Source: an uncultured Bacteroidota bacterium (GTDB taxonomy: Bacteria > Bacteroidota > Bacteroidia > Chitinophagales > Chitinophagaceae). Taken from it: 9,836 bases of DNA. The stretch lies in the NCBI GenBank assembly GCA_946479055.1, contig CAMLEX010000128.1, positions 1 through 9,836 of the forward strand, given 5' to 3'. The notes beneath the pieces are model-generated. The model made no database searches, was not told the DNA's origin, and worked only from the letters and a program-made list of their open reading frames with translations. The stretch's first letter is position 1. Each line of letters begins with the position of its first letter. Below are positions 1-7,400 of the stretch, in pieces. The position numbers and the translations under genes are program-made.

Positions 1-1078
1 GTATTCTCCGACCGGTCTTCAGCCGATGAGAAAAATGTTTTTGCCATTGCCGGCTGTATTGTGTTTCCATTTCAATTCTTGAAATATAGCCTTGCAAAAA
101 AAGATGAATCTGCTCACCAGCCAGTTTACTGCTATGCAGGGCCATACTCATGCCATTACCACACAAAGGCGTGATCATTCCTGCAGCGTCGCCAAGCATC
201 AATACATGGTTTTCCACCTGTGTTTTTCTGTCAAAACTTATTTTGGATATTGTAACCGGAGCTTCATTCAGGAGTTTACTTTCGGCAAATATTTTTTTAA
301 GATGCGGGTTTTTTGATAAAATAGATTGTTCCATTTCATTAATGCCTTTGCTTTTCCTAAGATTGCGGGCCGTAGTCAAATAACACAAATTATATTTATC
401 GCTTTCAATCTTTACAATGCCACAATAGCCATTGTCGAAAATGTGTAGTGCAATTGTATCAGCAGGAAAATCGGTTTTGATATGGTACTTGACTCCAATG
501 TAATTATTGAGTTTGTTTTTTGCCACCGTTGTAAAAGTCCTTTTCCATTTAATATCAATATTGCTTCGCTTGCCATAGCTGCCACAAACAACCTTAGCGG
601 TATAGCTCTGCTTTGCCGTGTCAATGCTGAATAAGGACTGGGAAAATATAATATCATTCACCTTGGTATTTTCCTGGATGATAGCACCGGCTTCCCTTGC
701 AATGTGAGCCAATGCAAAATCTAACAGGTAGCGACTGATACCAAATCCGCCCAATGGCAACTTTTGTTGCAAAAGTTTTCCATTGGTAGTTGATACCTGT
801 AACCGGGTGATAATGGGTAAATTCAGTTTTTCCAGATCAAGGCCCAGGCTGTTCAGAAAATCCCAGGATTCCAGGCTTATATATTCGCCACATACTTTAT
901 GAAATGGATACTGTTCCTTTTCCAATACAATGACACGATGGCCCTTTCTTGCTAACTGTATGGATAGAGCAAGGCCTGCTAATCCCCCGCCAACAATAGC
1001 TATATCATATTCTTCTTTCTCACGGCGAGAGAGTTCAGAAAAACGAGGTTGCGTAGTATGTATATTTTCAGGAATAAT
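1..1078 (-). CDS. FAD-dependent oxidoreductase of a type III PKS operon (C-terminus cut by window edge)
   Basis: The minus-strand frame is open from position 1093 to the left edge. It shows a Rossmann FAD motif (YDIAIVGGGLAGLALS, codons at about 1009-962), then a strand-end acidic residue (VIVLEKEQYPF) and PFHKVCGEYISLESW, a Cys-Gly-Glu signature seen in geranylgeranyl-reductase-like and related flavoproteins. The second FAD motif, GDAAG, is near 190-177 and is followed by MITPLCGNGMSMAL. About 350 residues are visible and the end lies outside the window. Last gene of the UbiA-PKS-methyltransferase operon, it probably hydroxylates, oxidises or reduces the polyketide or its prenyl chain. SrsC-type hydroxylase and prenyl reductase are both possible. 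Oddity: between the upstream in-frame stop (1096-1094) and the FAD motif there is no ATG, GTG or TTG. The 1078 end given is the first ATT after the methyltransferase stop and is only a placeholder. The family call is strong; the start is unresolved. Confidence 0.88.
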   Translation of the reverse strand, partial: MIPENIHTTQPRFSELSRREKEEYDIAIVGGGLAGLALSIQLARKGHRVIVLEKEQYPFHKVCGEYISLESWDFLNSLGLDLEKLNLPIITRLQVSTTNGKLLQQKLPLGGFGISRYLLDFALAHIAREAGAIIQENTKVNDIIFSQSLFSIDTAKQSYTAKVVCGSYGKRSNIDIKWKRTFTTVAKNKLNNYIGVKYHIKTDFPADTIALHIFDNGYCGIVKIESDKYNLCYLTTARNLRKSKGINEMEQSILSKNPHLKKIFAESKLLNEAPVTISKISFDRKTQVENHVLMLGDAAGMITPLCGNGMSMALHSSKLAGEQIHLFLQGYISRIEMETQYSRQWQKHFSHRLKTGRRI

Positions 1079-1079
1079 A

Positions 1080-1775
1080 TTATTTTTTGAAAATTACCAG
1101 GAAACGAAAAGCCCATCGCCAGTTTATAGTGTATTGTTTTATTCCCGCCTGTTGAAAGAGTTGATTCCAGTCTTCTGTTGTAAAACTTCTTGCTACGGAT
1201 AAACAAGCATCATTTTTTACAAGATAAGATTTGCTGAAAAATTTTGTGATGTATTTTATCAGGTAATAGGCCAGCCAATGCCGGTGCAGATCATTAATAA
1301 AAAAACCTTTCCAGCTGTTTTGTTGTTGCCATTTCAGCATTGCTACTAATTCTTCATTCGTAAAATGATGACAGAACAACGAAGAAAAAATAATGTCGGG
1401 ACGGTCATTTTCAAAATTAACAAGGGCATAATCACTACATATCCATTGACAAGGGAGTTGAGTATATTGTTGTTTGGCGAAGGCAATACATTCCGGGTTT
1501 ATATCAATGCCGATAAAAGTGGCCGGGATATTTTTTTTTAAACAATACTTGTAAATAGCAAAAAGATTATCACCTCCGCCGCAACCTATTTCACAAATAC
1601 TTACTTTTTCTTTATCCTTTATCAATTGACGGACTCCACTTATGGTAATGGCATGTCCGCCTAAACGGGTGTTAACGATATTTAATTCTTTCAAGGTTTG
1701 AGCCATTGCTTCAAACGGGATATCATTTCCATCCATTAGTTCTTTCTGGTGACTGCGGTGACGGAGATTGATCAT
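1080..1775 (-). CDS. Class I SAM-dependent methyltransferase of the type III PKS operon
   Basis: A 231-residue cytoplasmic protein. Motif I, the SAM-binding glycine loop, is EIGCGGGDN at residues 62-70. The acidic residue that normally contacts the ribose hydroxyls is in GIDINPE (D91 or thereabouts). A post-motif-IV segment with paired histidines (SLFCHHF, 132-138) and an NDLHRHWLAYY stretch (161-171) follow, and the chain ends in the usual final beta strand (FRFLVIFKK). Its ATG overlaps the TGA of the upstream polyketide synthase (ATGA), so translation is probably coupled. Methyltransferases in this position of type III PKS operons O- or C-methylate the polyketide-derived ring (for example SrsB in Streptomyces); the same role is inferred here. 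The acceptor atom cannot be told from the sequence. The stop (1082-1080) follows a run of six A residues, which matters for the missing start of the next gene. Confidence 0.9.
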   Translation of the reverse strand: MINLRHRSHQKELMDGNDIPFEAMAQTLKELNIVNTRLGGHAITISGVRQLIKDKEKVSICEIGCGGGDNLFAIYKYCLKKNIPATFIGIDINPECIAFAKQQYTQLPCQWICSDYALVNFENDRPDIIFSSLFCHHFTNEELVAMLKWQQQNSWKGFFINDLHRHWLAYYLIKYITKFFSKSYLVKNDACLSVARSFTTEDWNQLFQQAGIKQYTINWRWAFRFLVIFKK

Positions 1776-2854
1776 GCAGATAAAATAAAGGTTTCCATTG
1801 TAATGCCCGGACCAAAAGCGGCGCCAAAAATCTTATTAGAGCCATTGTTGCTTAGCTCTTTCATTATTTTTTCAAGCACAAATAAAACGGTTGGCGAAGA
1901 CATATTCCCATATTCTTTTAATACGGCATAACTGGCATCTAATTGACCATTTGTAAAACCAAGGCTTTTGTGCACTGATTCCAATATTTTTTTTCCGCCG
2001 GGATGAATACACCAATGGGTGATATTTTCCTTATCCAGTTTGGCTGCCGATAAAGCATCAGTTACCAATCCTTCAAAATCTTTTTCGATCAGATCGGCTA
2101 CATAGCTGCTTAAGGTCATCAAAAAACCTTTTGACGAAAGTTCCCAGGCCATAGCTTTTTTTCCTTTCATTACTATGGTGGAATAAAAATGGTTGATCGT
2201 AAGGCCCTCTTGTTCGTCATCGCCTGTTACCAATACTGCTGCAGCGCCGTCTGAAAATAACATGCTGCTGGTGATATTATCAAGTGTATGTTCTTTTTGA
2301 AAATGGAGGGTACATAATTCAGTACATACTATTAATACATTCGATTTCTTATCAGCTTTGCAAAAAGCATCTGCCATTTTTAAAGCATGTACGGCGGCAT
2401 AACAACCCATAAAATTGACAGAAGTATGGAATACAGTAACAGGCAGATCTAATAATTCCAGTAATTCAAGATCAAGGCCAGGGGCACTCATACCCGTACA
2501 ACTTACAGTAATAAGATGTGTGATAGTATTACCGGGAAATTTTTCCAGGCATTTATTGATAGCTTGCAATGAAAGGGGAGCTGCATATTGCTGGTACCAT
2601 TGCAACCGCTGTTCCAGTTTCGGAAATGGCTCCAGGTTTTCCGTTGGTGGATAAAACTGCCAGGATGCTGCAGGTAAACTATAATCAGGTACAACGGAAT
2701 AGCGTGTCTCTATGCCACCCTGCCGGTATAGAAATTTTAATTTCCGGTGATCGTTTTCATTTAAGGCATAAACACGTTGCATAAAACCAAGAATATCTTC
2801 CTGGTTATGCTGATGGGCCGGTACGGCTGTGCCTATAGATACTATTTTACTCAA
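1772..2854 (-). CDS. Type III polyketide synthase (chalcone/stilbene synthase superfamily)
   Basis: At 360 residues it is close to the usual 350-400 of bacterial type III PKSs. The catalytic triad is visible: Cys151 in NFMGCYAAVHAL, His284 in WCIHPGGKK, and Asn317 in EYGNMSSPTVLFVL. The C-terminal FGPGITMET loop (347-355) is the family's GFGPG element. The enzyme condenses a starter acyl-CoA with malonyl-CoA units and cyclises the chain to a resorcinol, pyrone or phloroglucinol; starter and chain length cannot be read from the sequence. Start choice: TTG at 2854-2852. The same frame has a stop four codons upstream and no ATG between, and starting here gives the natural N-terminus MSKIVSIGTAVP. 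The TTG overlaps the UbiA stop by 8 bp (TTGAGTAA), suggesting coupled translation. The cytosolic product probably passes to the methyltransferase, flavoprotein and prenyltransferase encoded beside it. Confidence 0.95.
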   Translation of the reverse strand: MSKIVSIGTAVPAHQHNQEDILGFMQRVYALNENDHRKLKFLYRQGGIETRYSVVPDYSLPAASWQFYPPTENLEPFPKLEQRLQWYQQYAAPLSLQAINKCLEKFPGNTITHLITVSCTGMSAPGLDLELLELLDLPVTVFHTSVNFMGCYAAVHALKMADAFCKADKKSNVLIVCTELCTLHFQKEHTLDNITSSMLFSDGAAAVLVTGDDEQEGLTINHFYSTIVMKGKKAMAWELSSKGFLMTLSSYVADLIEKDFEGLVTDALSAAKLDKENITHWCIHPGGKKILESVHKSLGFTNGQLDASYAVLKEYGNMSSPTVLFVLEKIMKELSNNGSNKIFGAAFGPGITMETFILSA

Positions 2855-3710
2855 AGTATTTCCAGATTAATAATATAATGAAAGCCATATTGGTACAAAC
2901 CGCTGCCACCCAGTTCATCTTCATGGTATTTTTAAAATTGGCTTCGCTGCTATTTTTTCGGACAGCTGAAGACCATTTAATAAAATAAACGATGACGGGT
3001 AAAAAAAAGATGCTTACCAGCAATAATTTGTCGCCTTCTTTCTTAGGGATAAAGAATTGTGCCATGAATAGCCATGCAAAAAAATAAACGATGGCACAAA
3101 AAATAAAAGTGCCGTTGTATCCCAGTTTATAGCTGATAGTAACCACTCCATCCTCCAGGTCCTGTTTGTGTTGGTAAATTTGGGTAAGAGGATAAAACCC
3201 ACCAATTAATAAAGCACAAATAATCATTCCCTGCCAGGGAACCCAAAGCGTATTTTCAGCATTACTGCCGTAATACACTAACCAGAAAGTTAATGCTCCC
3301 TGGAAAATAATAACGGTCAGGTAACCTATGACCGGAAATTTTTTTAACCGGATACCCCGGTAACTGTAGGCTTTGGAAGCCCCAATGTAAAGTGGCATTA
3401 TCAAACCAAAGATGGGATCAACGATGAAACCCAGCAAAATGGCCGTTATGTCTAATACTATGGTTGTTAAATAAAGTTGTCGTGATGGAAGCGGAGGTTT
3501 TTCAAGACCGCCGATACTTTTTGTATCCCTGTCCATATAACTATTATAGCCATTGCTGGCCGGGTAAATAAGAAAGTGTAGTATAAAAAAGACCAGGACC
3601 GCTTTGTTCCAGTTAACATAAGGAACCTGCGACAATGCAAAAAAATAGAGCGGTGAGAGAAATACCGAAAAGGGTAAACGTAGCAATTTGATGGTAGAAG
3701 CCGAAAGCAT
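2847..3710 (-). CDS. UbiA-family membrane prenyltransferase
   Basis: A 287-residue integral membrane protein with roughly eight or nine hydrophobic segments. The first Asp-rich motif is NGYNSYMDRDTKSIGG (residues 53-68), and the second region is YQHKQDLEDG (179-188). Both normally bind Mg-diphosphate of the prenyl donor. The first motif is a variant: N56 and D60 fit NxxxDxxxD, but position 64 is Lys, with D62 instead. UbiA enzymes attach an isoprenoid chain to an aromatic or quinone acceptor at the inner membrane. As first gene of the operon with a type III PKS, its acceptor is plausibly the polyketide ring (inference). The ATG at 3710-3708 begins the natural N-terminus MLSASTIKLLRLP. The operon promoter should lie in the 165-bp gap to the divergent lipoprotein gene. 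A weak TAACTTAG, similar to the Bacteroidota TAnnTTTG element, lies about 20 bp upstream of the ATG but is not convincing. Confidence 0.9.
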   Translation of the reverse strand: MLSASTIKLLRLPFSVFLSPLYFFALSQVPYVNWNKAVLVFFILHFLIYPASNGYNSYMDRDTKSIGGLEKPPLPSRQLYLTTIVLDITAILLGFIVDPIFGLIMPLYIGASKAYSYRGIRLKKFPVIGYLTVIIFQGALTFWLVYYGSNAENTLWVPWQGMIICALLIGGFYPLTQIYQHKQDLEDGVVTISYKLGYNGTFIFCAIVYFFAWLFMAQFFIPKKEGDKLLLVSIFFLPVIVYFIKWSSAVRKNSSEANFKNTMKMNWVAAVCTNMAFIILLIWKYFE

Positions 3711-3791
3711 CCCGAATTATTTGTTCTAAGTTAAGACGACCCGGACTTGTAGCTGGAATTATTAATAGGGGATGCCTGAAAATTTATAAAG

Positions 3792-3827
3792 CAGCCTGGA
3801 AAAAACAGTTTTGGACTAACCAGGCTG
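3792..3827. repeat. Inverted repeat in the divergent UbiA/lipoprotein intergenic region
   Basis: CAGCCTGG at 3792-3799 is matched exactly by its reverse complement CCAGGCTG at 3820-3827, with a 20-nt A/T-rich spacer. It lies about 50 bp before the lipoprotein ATG and about 80 bp before the divergent UbiA start, so it could be a two-half operator or an RNA hairpin in the lipoprotein leader. The structure is certain; the role is a guess. Confidence 0.5.
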
Positions 3828-3875
3828 GCAACATTATTGGAATAGATCAAGTCAATGGTAAATAAATCAATCTAT

Positions 3876-4106
3876 ATGAAAAAGTTTTCATGGGCAATAA
3901 TAGCCTCCCTGTTCATAGCCGCCTGTAATAATACTGCGGATAGCGATAAAGACAACCCTATTGATACGGATAGTTTTAATACCGATCCCAAAAGGGATTT
4001 GGATAATAGGAATACTACGATCTATGATAGTGCCGGCCGGTCGGGAAATGATACCGGTTCATATGAACGTATGCCGGGTAAAATAAATGATAGTACTCCC
4101 CGGTAA
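3876..4106 (+). CDS. Small acidic lipoprotein, function unknown
   Basis: A 76-residue product. The N-terminus MKKFSW followed by AIIASLFIAAC is a lipoprotein signal peptide with lipobox I-A-A-C, the lipidated Cys being residue 17. An in-frame ATG 21 bp upstream (3855) would put seven polar residues before MKK, so the start at 3876 is preferred. The mature part (CNNTADSDKDNPIDTDSF...) is hydrophilic, rich in Asp, Asn, Ser and Thr, and has no recognisable fold; it is probably disordered. The acidic residues soon after Cys17 resemble the lipoprotein export signals that send Bacteroidota lipoproteins to the cell surface, though the match is loose. It is divergent from the polyketide operon and separated from the downstream regulator by 390 bp, so no functional link can be claimed. 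Similar short acidic lipoproteins are common in this phylum. The family was not recognised. Confidence 0.75.
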   Translation: MKKFSWAIIASLFIAACNNTADSDKDNPIDTDSFNTDPKRDLDNRNTTIYDSAGRSGNDTGSYERMPGKINDSTPR

Positions 4107-4139
4107 ATTATTTATTCAACGCATATCCAAAAACCGGGG
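4098..4139 (+). terminator. Possible hairpin at the end of the lipoprotein gene
   Basis: CCCCGGT (4098-4104) pairs perfectly with ACCGGGG (4133-4139) across a 28-nt A/T-rich loop. The left arm overlaps the last codons of the lipoprotein gene. There is no clear T-run after the right arm, so a factor-independent terminator is only one option; it could instead be the boundary of the element described for 4107-4496. Confidence 0.35.
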
Positions 4140-4496
4140 TAATTATTCGTTGTAACACTATGCGATGTCAGAAGCGGCCGTATAAAAATATTCTCCCCAA
4201 TCAATTTTGCAAATCTCAAAGAGCAGGCCTGTATTTTGACGGGAAGATCTAGGGAAAATCAATAATTGGGATGGAGCCGTCGCAGTGAAGAAATATCGGG
4301 CAGATTATGTCCCTTGTACCAGGTTCCCGAACCTGGCTTCAGTATTTTCAAAAAACCTTTTTGCCAGGCAAGAGGTCACAGTACGATTATTTATTCTACT
4401 CCTTTGATGGCAACAAAATAAAATGGGAATGCATCCTTGTTTGGCGAAAACAATATTTTACCTTTCCTTATCATTAAACCTTTAAACGTTGTGTGA
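4107..4496. other. 390-bp intergenic stretch with no convincing gene
   Basis: No ORF here has both a start codon and coding character. Notable content: the right arm of the 4098-4139 hairpin; a minus-strand frame that stays open for about 45 codons and ends at a TAG at 4160-4158, with no ATG; a perfect near-palindrome at 4319-4336; and an A/T-rich leader immediately before the regulator's ATG at 4497, where its promoter presumably lies. TATTTTA at 4454-4460 is a weak candidate for a -7 element, without a well-spaced partner. A plus-strand ORF at 4160-4252 (30 codons) looks random. Confidence 0.6.
4319..4336. repeat. Near-palindrome upstream of the HTCS gene, possible operator
   Basis: CCAGGTTC-CC-GAACCTGG: two perfect 8-bp arms around two bases, centred about 170 bp before the HTCS start. 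A two-base centre is too tight for a good RNA hairpin and suits a dimeric DNA-binding protein. AraC-type domains usually prefer direct repeats, so binding by the adjacent regulator is not implied. Confidence 0.4.
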
Positions 4497-7400
4497 ATGC
4501 CCAAAACGGTCTTTTTCAGTTTCCTGCTATTTATAACTCTGGCAACTACTGCACAACAACAACTAATAACTGCCAATCAACAGATCTTTACGGTAGAAGA
4601 CGGTTTGCCCCAAAGCTTTGTTACCGGTATTTTACAAGATAAGAATGGCTTTATCTGGATCAGCACTTCAGATGGCCTGGCCAGGTATGATGGCCGTTCT
4701 TTCAGAGTATTTTATAAAAAAAGAAATGACCCATCCAGCTTTCGTTCCAACGTGATCGGAAGGATGATAAAAAATGGTAACGATCATTTTATACTTGTTT
4801 TTGAAGGTGGTGAGGTGGCCGATTTTGATCCGGTAACATTTAAAATAAAAAATATCGCCACCAGGGCTCAATTAAAGGAAACCGTACTTCCTCTTTTTGC
4901 CAATACTGTGTACAAAAACAATTTTACTAATTTCTTTTTTTACAATGGCATTGGGAAAGGCATAAAATGGATAGACCCGGTTACAGGCATTATAAGTTAT
5001 GCAGGCAGGGCCAATGGTAAATTAAAAAGCGATACTATTAGCGGCCTTGTACAGGATTCAGCAGGAACACTTTTCGTACTTACACCGGAAGGAGTAGATC
5101 TTTCAAAAAATGAAGGGAAAACTTTTGAGCATATCCCCTTTAAAATACCGGATGAAGCAACCGGTGGCTACTTCAGGGATATTTTAGTAATGCCCGACAA
5201 ATCTCTTGTTAAGATGAACGACAACAAACTTTTTTTCATTGATCCATTTATGAAAAAAAGTTCGGTCATTACCCTTCCACGGGGTAATAAATCAATAAGA
5301 GTGGCTAACATTATGAATCTCGATTCGGAAGGCAGACTTTATGTTGAAATGGAAGGACGTATTTTCAGACTGGAGAAAAACGGCGCATTAAAAGTATTAT
5401 GGGAAAATACTATTAATCCAAACTTGCGGATCACTTCCTGTTTTATAGACAAGAGCGATGTACTTTGGGTAAGCGTGGATGCCCAGGGCCTGGTAAAGGT
5501 AAATCTTCGTACCGCTCCTTTCCAATCCTATAAATACAACAACGGTTTTTTTGCGGATGTATATGAGCAGGCTGGTATTCCTAAAACCAAATTGCCAAAG
5601 GCATGGTTAATAGACCAGGGCGTGGCTTATTATTATTATCATGCTTACGCAAAAGACTCTACCTTATTTTTATATCATACTACCGTAGAAAATATCAAAA
5701 CAGATATTGCTTATTGGAAAGGCCAAACATTTACGCCACTTCCTTTTCCTGCAAATAAAAAATCTATCTCACGAGGAATAGTAACTGACAACAAAGGCGA
5801 AGTATGGGCTGCAGATATGCAGAACAAAGGGCTTTGGTTTTGGAAAAACAAGGGATCTAATCCGCAGTTTTTTTTATTTGATACCAGCAAAGACTACACG
5901 GTCAATAACACAGAAATTGCTGATATGGAATTGCTGGATGACGAGGTATGGATCAGCACCCATGGCAAAGGGTTATTCCTGTTTAAAAAAGGAATAATGC
6001 AAAAAGATTTTAAAAACAGGTATGATGCTGCGCTTTTGCCAAACAATCTTACCGATATATGTGCCGACCCTGGCAATAATGATCAGTTGTGGATTGGTTC
6101 CCGTGGTGAGGGGCTTATTTTATTCAACAAAAAAAACGGTCTTAAAAGAATATTTACTACCGGTGAGGGGCTGCCCAATAATACCATTTATTGTATCGCA
6201 GCTGATCAGTCGGGTATTCTTTGGTTAAGTACCAACAAAGGTATTTGTCGGTTTGATCCTAAAAATTTCAGCAGTACTTCTTATGTGAAATCGGATGGGC
6301 TTGCTGGCAATGAATTTAACAGGTATCACAAATTTGTTTTTTTAGATGGCCGGATAGCTTTTGGAGGATTGGACGGGTATTCGATTTTTAACCCCAATGA
6401 TTTTACAGGCAAAAAAAACAGTTTGCCTATTACCATGCAGATAACCCGTATTTATATTAATAATAAAGAACAGGATTTTATTGATTCCACCAGCCTGGTA
6501 CGACAACCATTCAGTGAATTGAAAGAATTGAAACTGCCTTACAATAAAAATTATTTGTCGGTAGAATTTGCCGCTCTGCAATTTAATGAGCCATTAAAAA
6601 TACGATACCGGTATATGCTGAAAGGAGCGGATAAAACCTGGAGAGAATCAGGTTTTAATAATGTGGCAAGCTATACCCAGCTCAGGCCGGGCAGCTATAC
6701 ATTGCTCATGAATGCCAGCTCACTGGATGGCGTTTGGAGCGATTTCGTGCTGGAACTGCCTGTGATTATTTATCCTCCTTTTTGGGCTACCTGGTGGGCC
6801 TGGCTTATTTATCTATTGATAGCTGCAGCCATTATCCGCTATTATTTTATTTACCAGAAAAAAAGATTAAAGGAACAGCAGCAACTGGTCTTTGAACATA
6901 AAGAAGCGGAACGGTTAAAAGAAATGGATGAGGTAAAGGACCGGTTCTTTTCAAATATTACTCACGAATTCAGAACGCCGCTTACATTGATATTAACGCC
7001 CTTAGAAAAATTGCAGCAGGATGATTCATTGCCCGAAAAAGCCGCTTCAATAATAAATACCATTTACCGCAATACCAGGCAGCTGCTCAGGCTTATTAAT
7101 GAGTTCCTCGATTTTTCAAAACTGAATAAGGGACAAATGAAACTAAACCTCAGCAATGGGGACTTGGCATTTTTTGTAGCGGATACGGTAAAACAGTTTG
7201 AATCAAAGGCCGAAGAAAAAAATATTCGTTTTTCGTTTTTATCGGAGGGGATAGAAGGGTTGTATCTTTTTGATGAGGACAAATGGGAAAAAATAATCTT
7301 CAACCTGGTGAGCAATGCGTTAAAGTTTACGGAAGGTGGATCGATAACCGTATCTCTCGTAAAAAAATCAAATGAACATGTTCAATTAACCGTAACAGAC

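Noticed and set aside
412..657. Minus-strand ORF inside the flavoprotein gene
   Set aside because: A shadow frame of the flavoprotein, which has a continuous, motif-bearing frame across the same bases.
1000..1206. Minus-strand ORF overlapping the methyltransferase end and flavoprotein start
   Set aside because: It runs in the third frame, lacks family features and covers the strongly supported methyltransferase C-terminus. It also cannot supply the missing flavoprotein start, since its frame stops at 1000.
2415..2784. Plus-strand ORFs opposite the polyketide synthase
   Set aside because: Antisense shadows of a clearly conserved gene with an intact catalytic triad.
3855..3875. Upstream ATG for the lipoprotein
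   Set aside because: It would place polar residues before the MKK signal start and weaken the lipoprotein signal peptide; the ATG at 3876 fits better.
4160..4252. Plus-strand 30-codon ORF in the intergenic region
   Set aside because: Short, with no signal peptide, motif or leader; the opposite strand is equally open, which suggests a non-coding stretch.
4319..4336. T-arm-like GGTTC...GAACC suggesting a tRNA remnant
   Set aside because: The loop lacks the TTCRANY pattern, and no acceptor, D or anticodon stem can be built around it.
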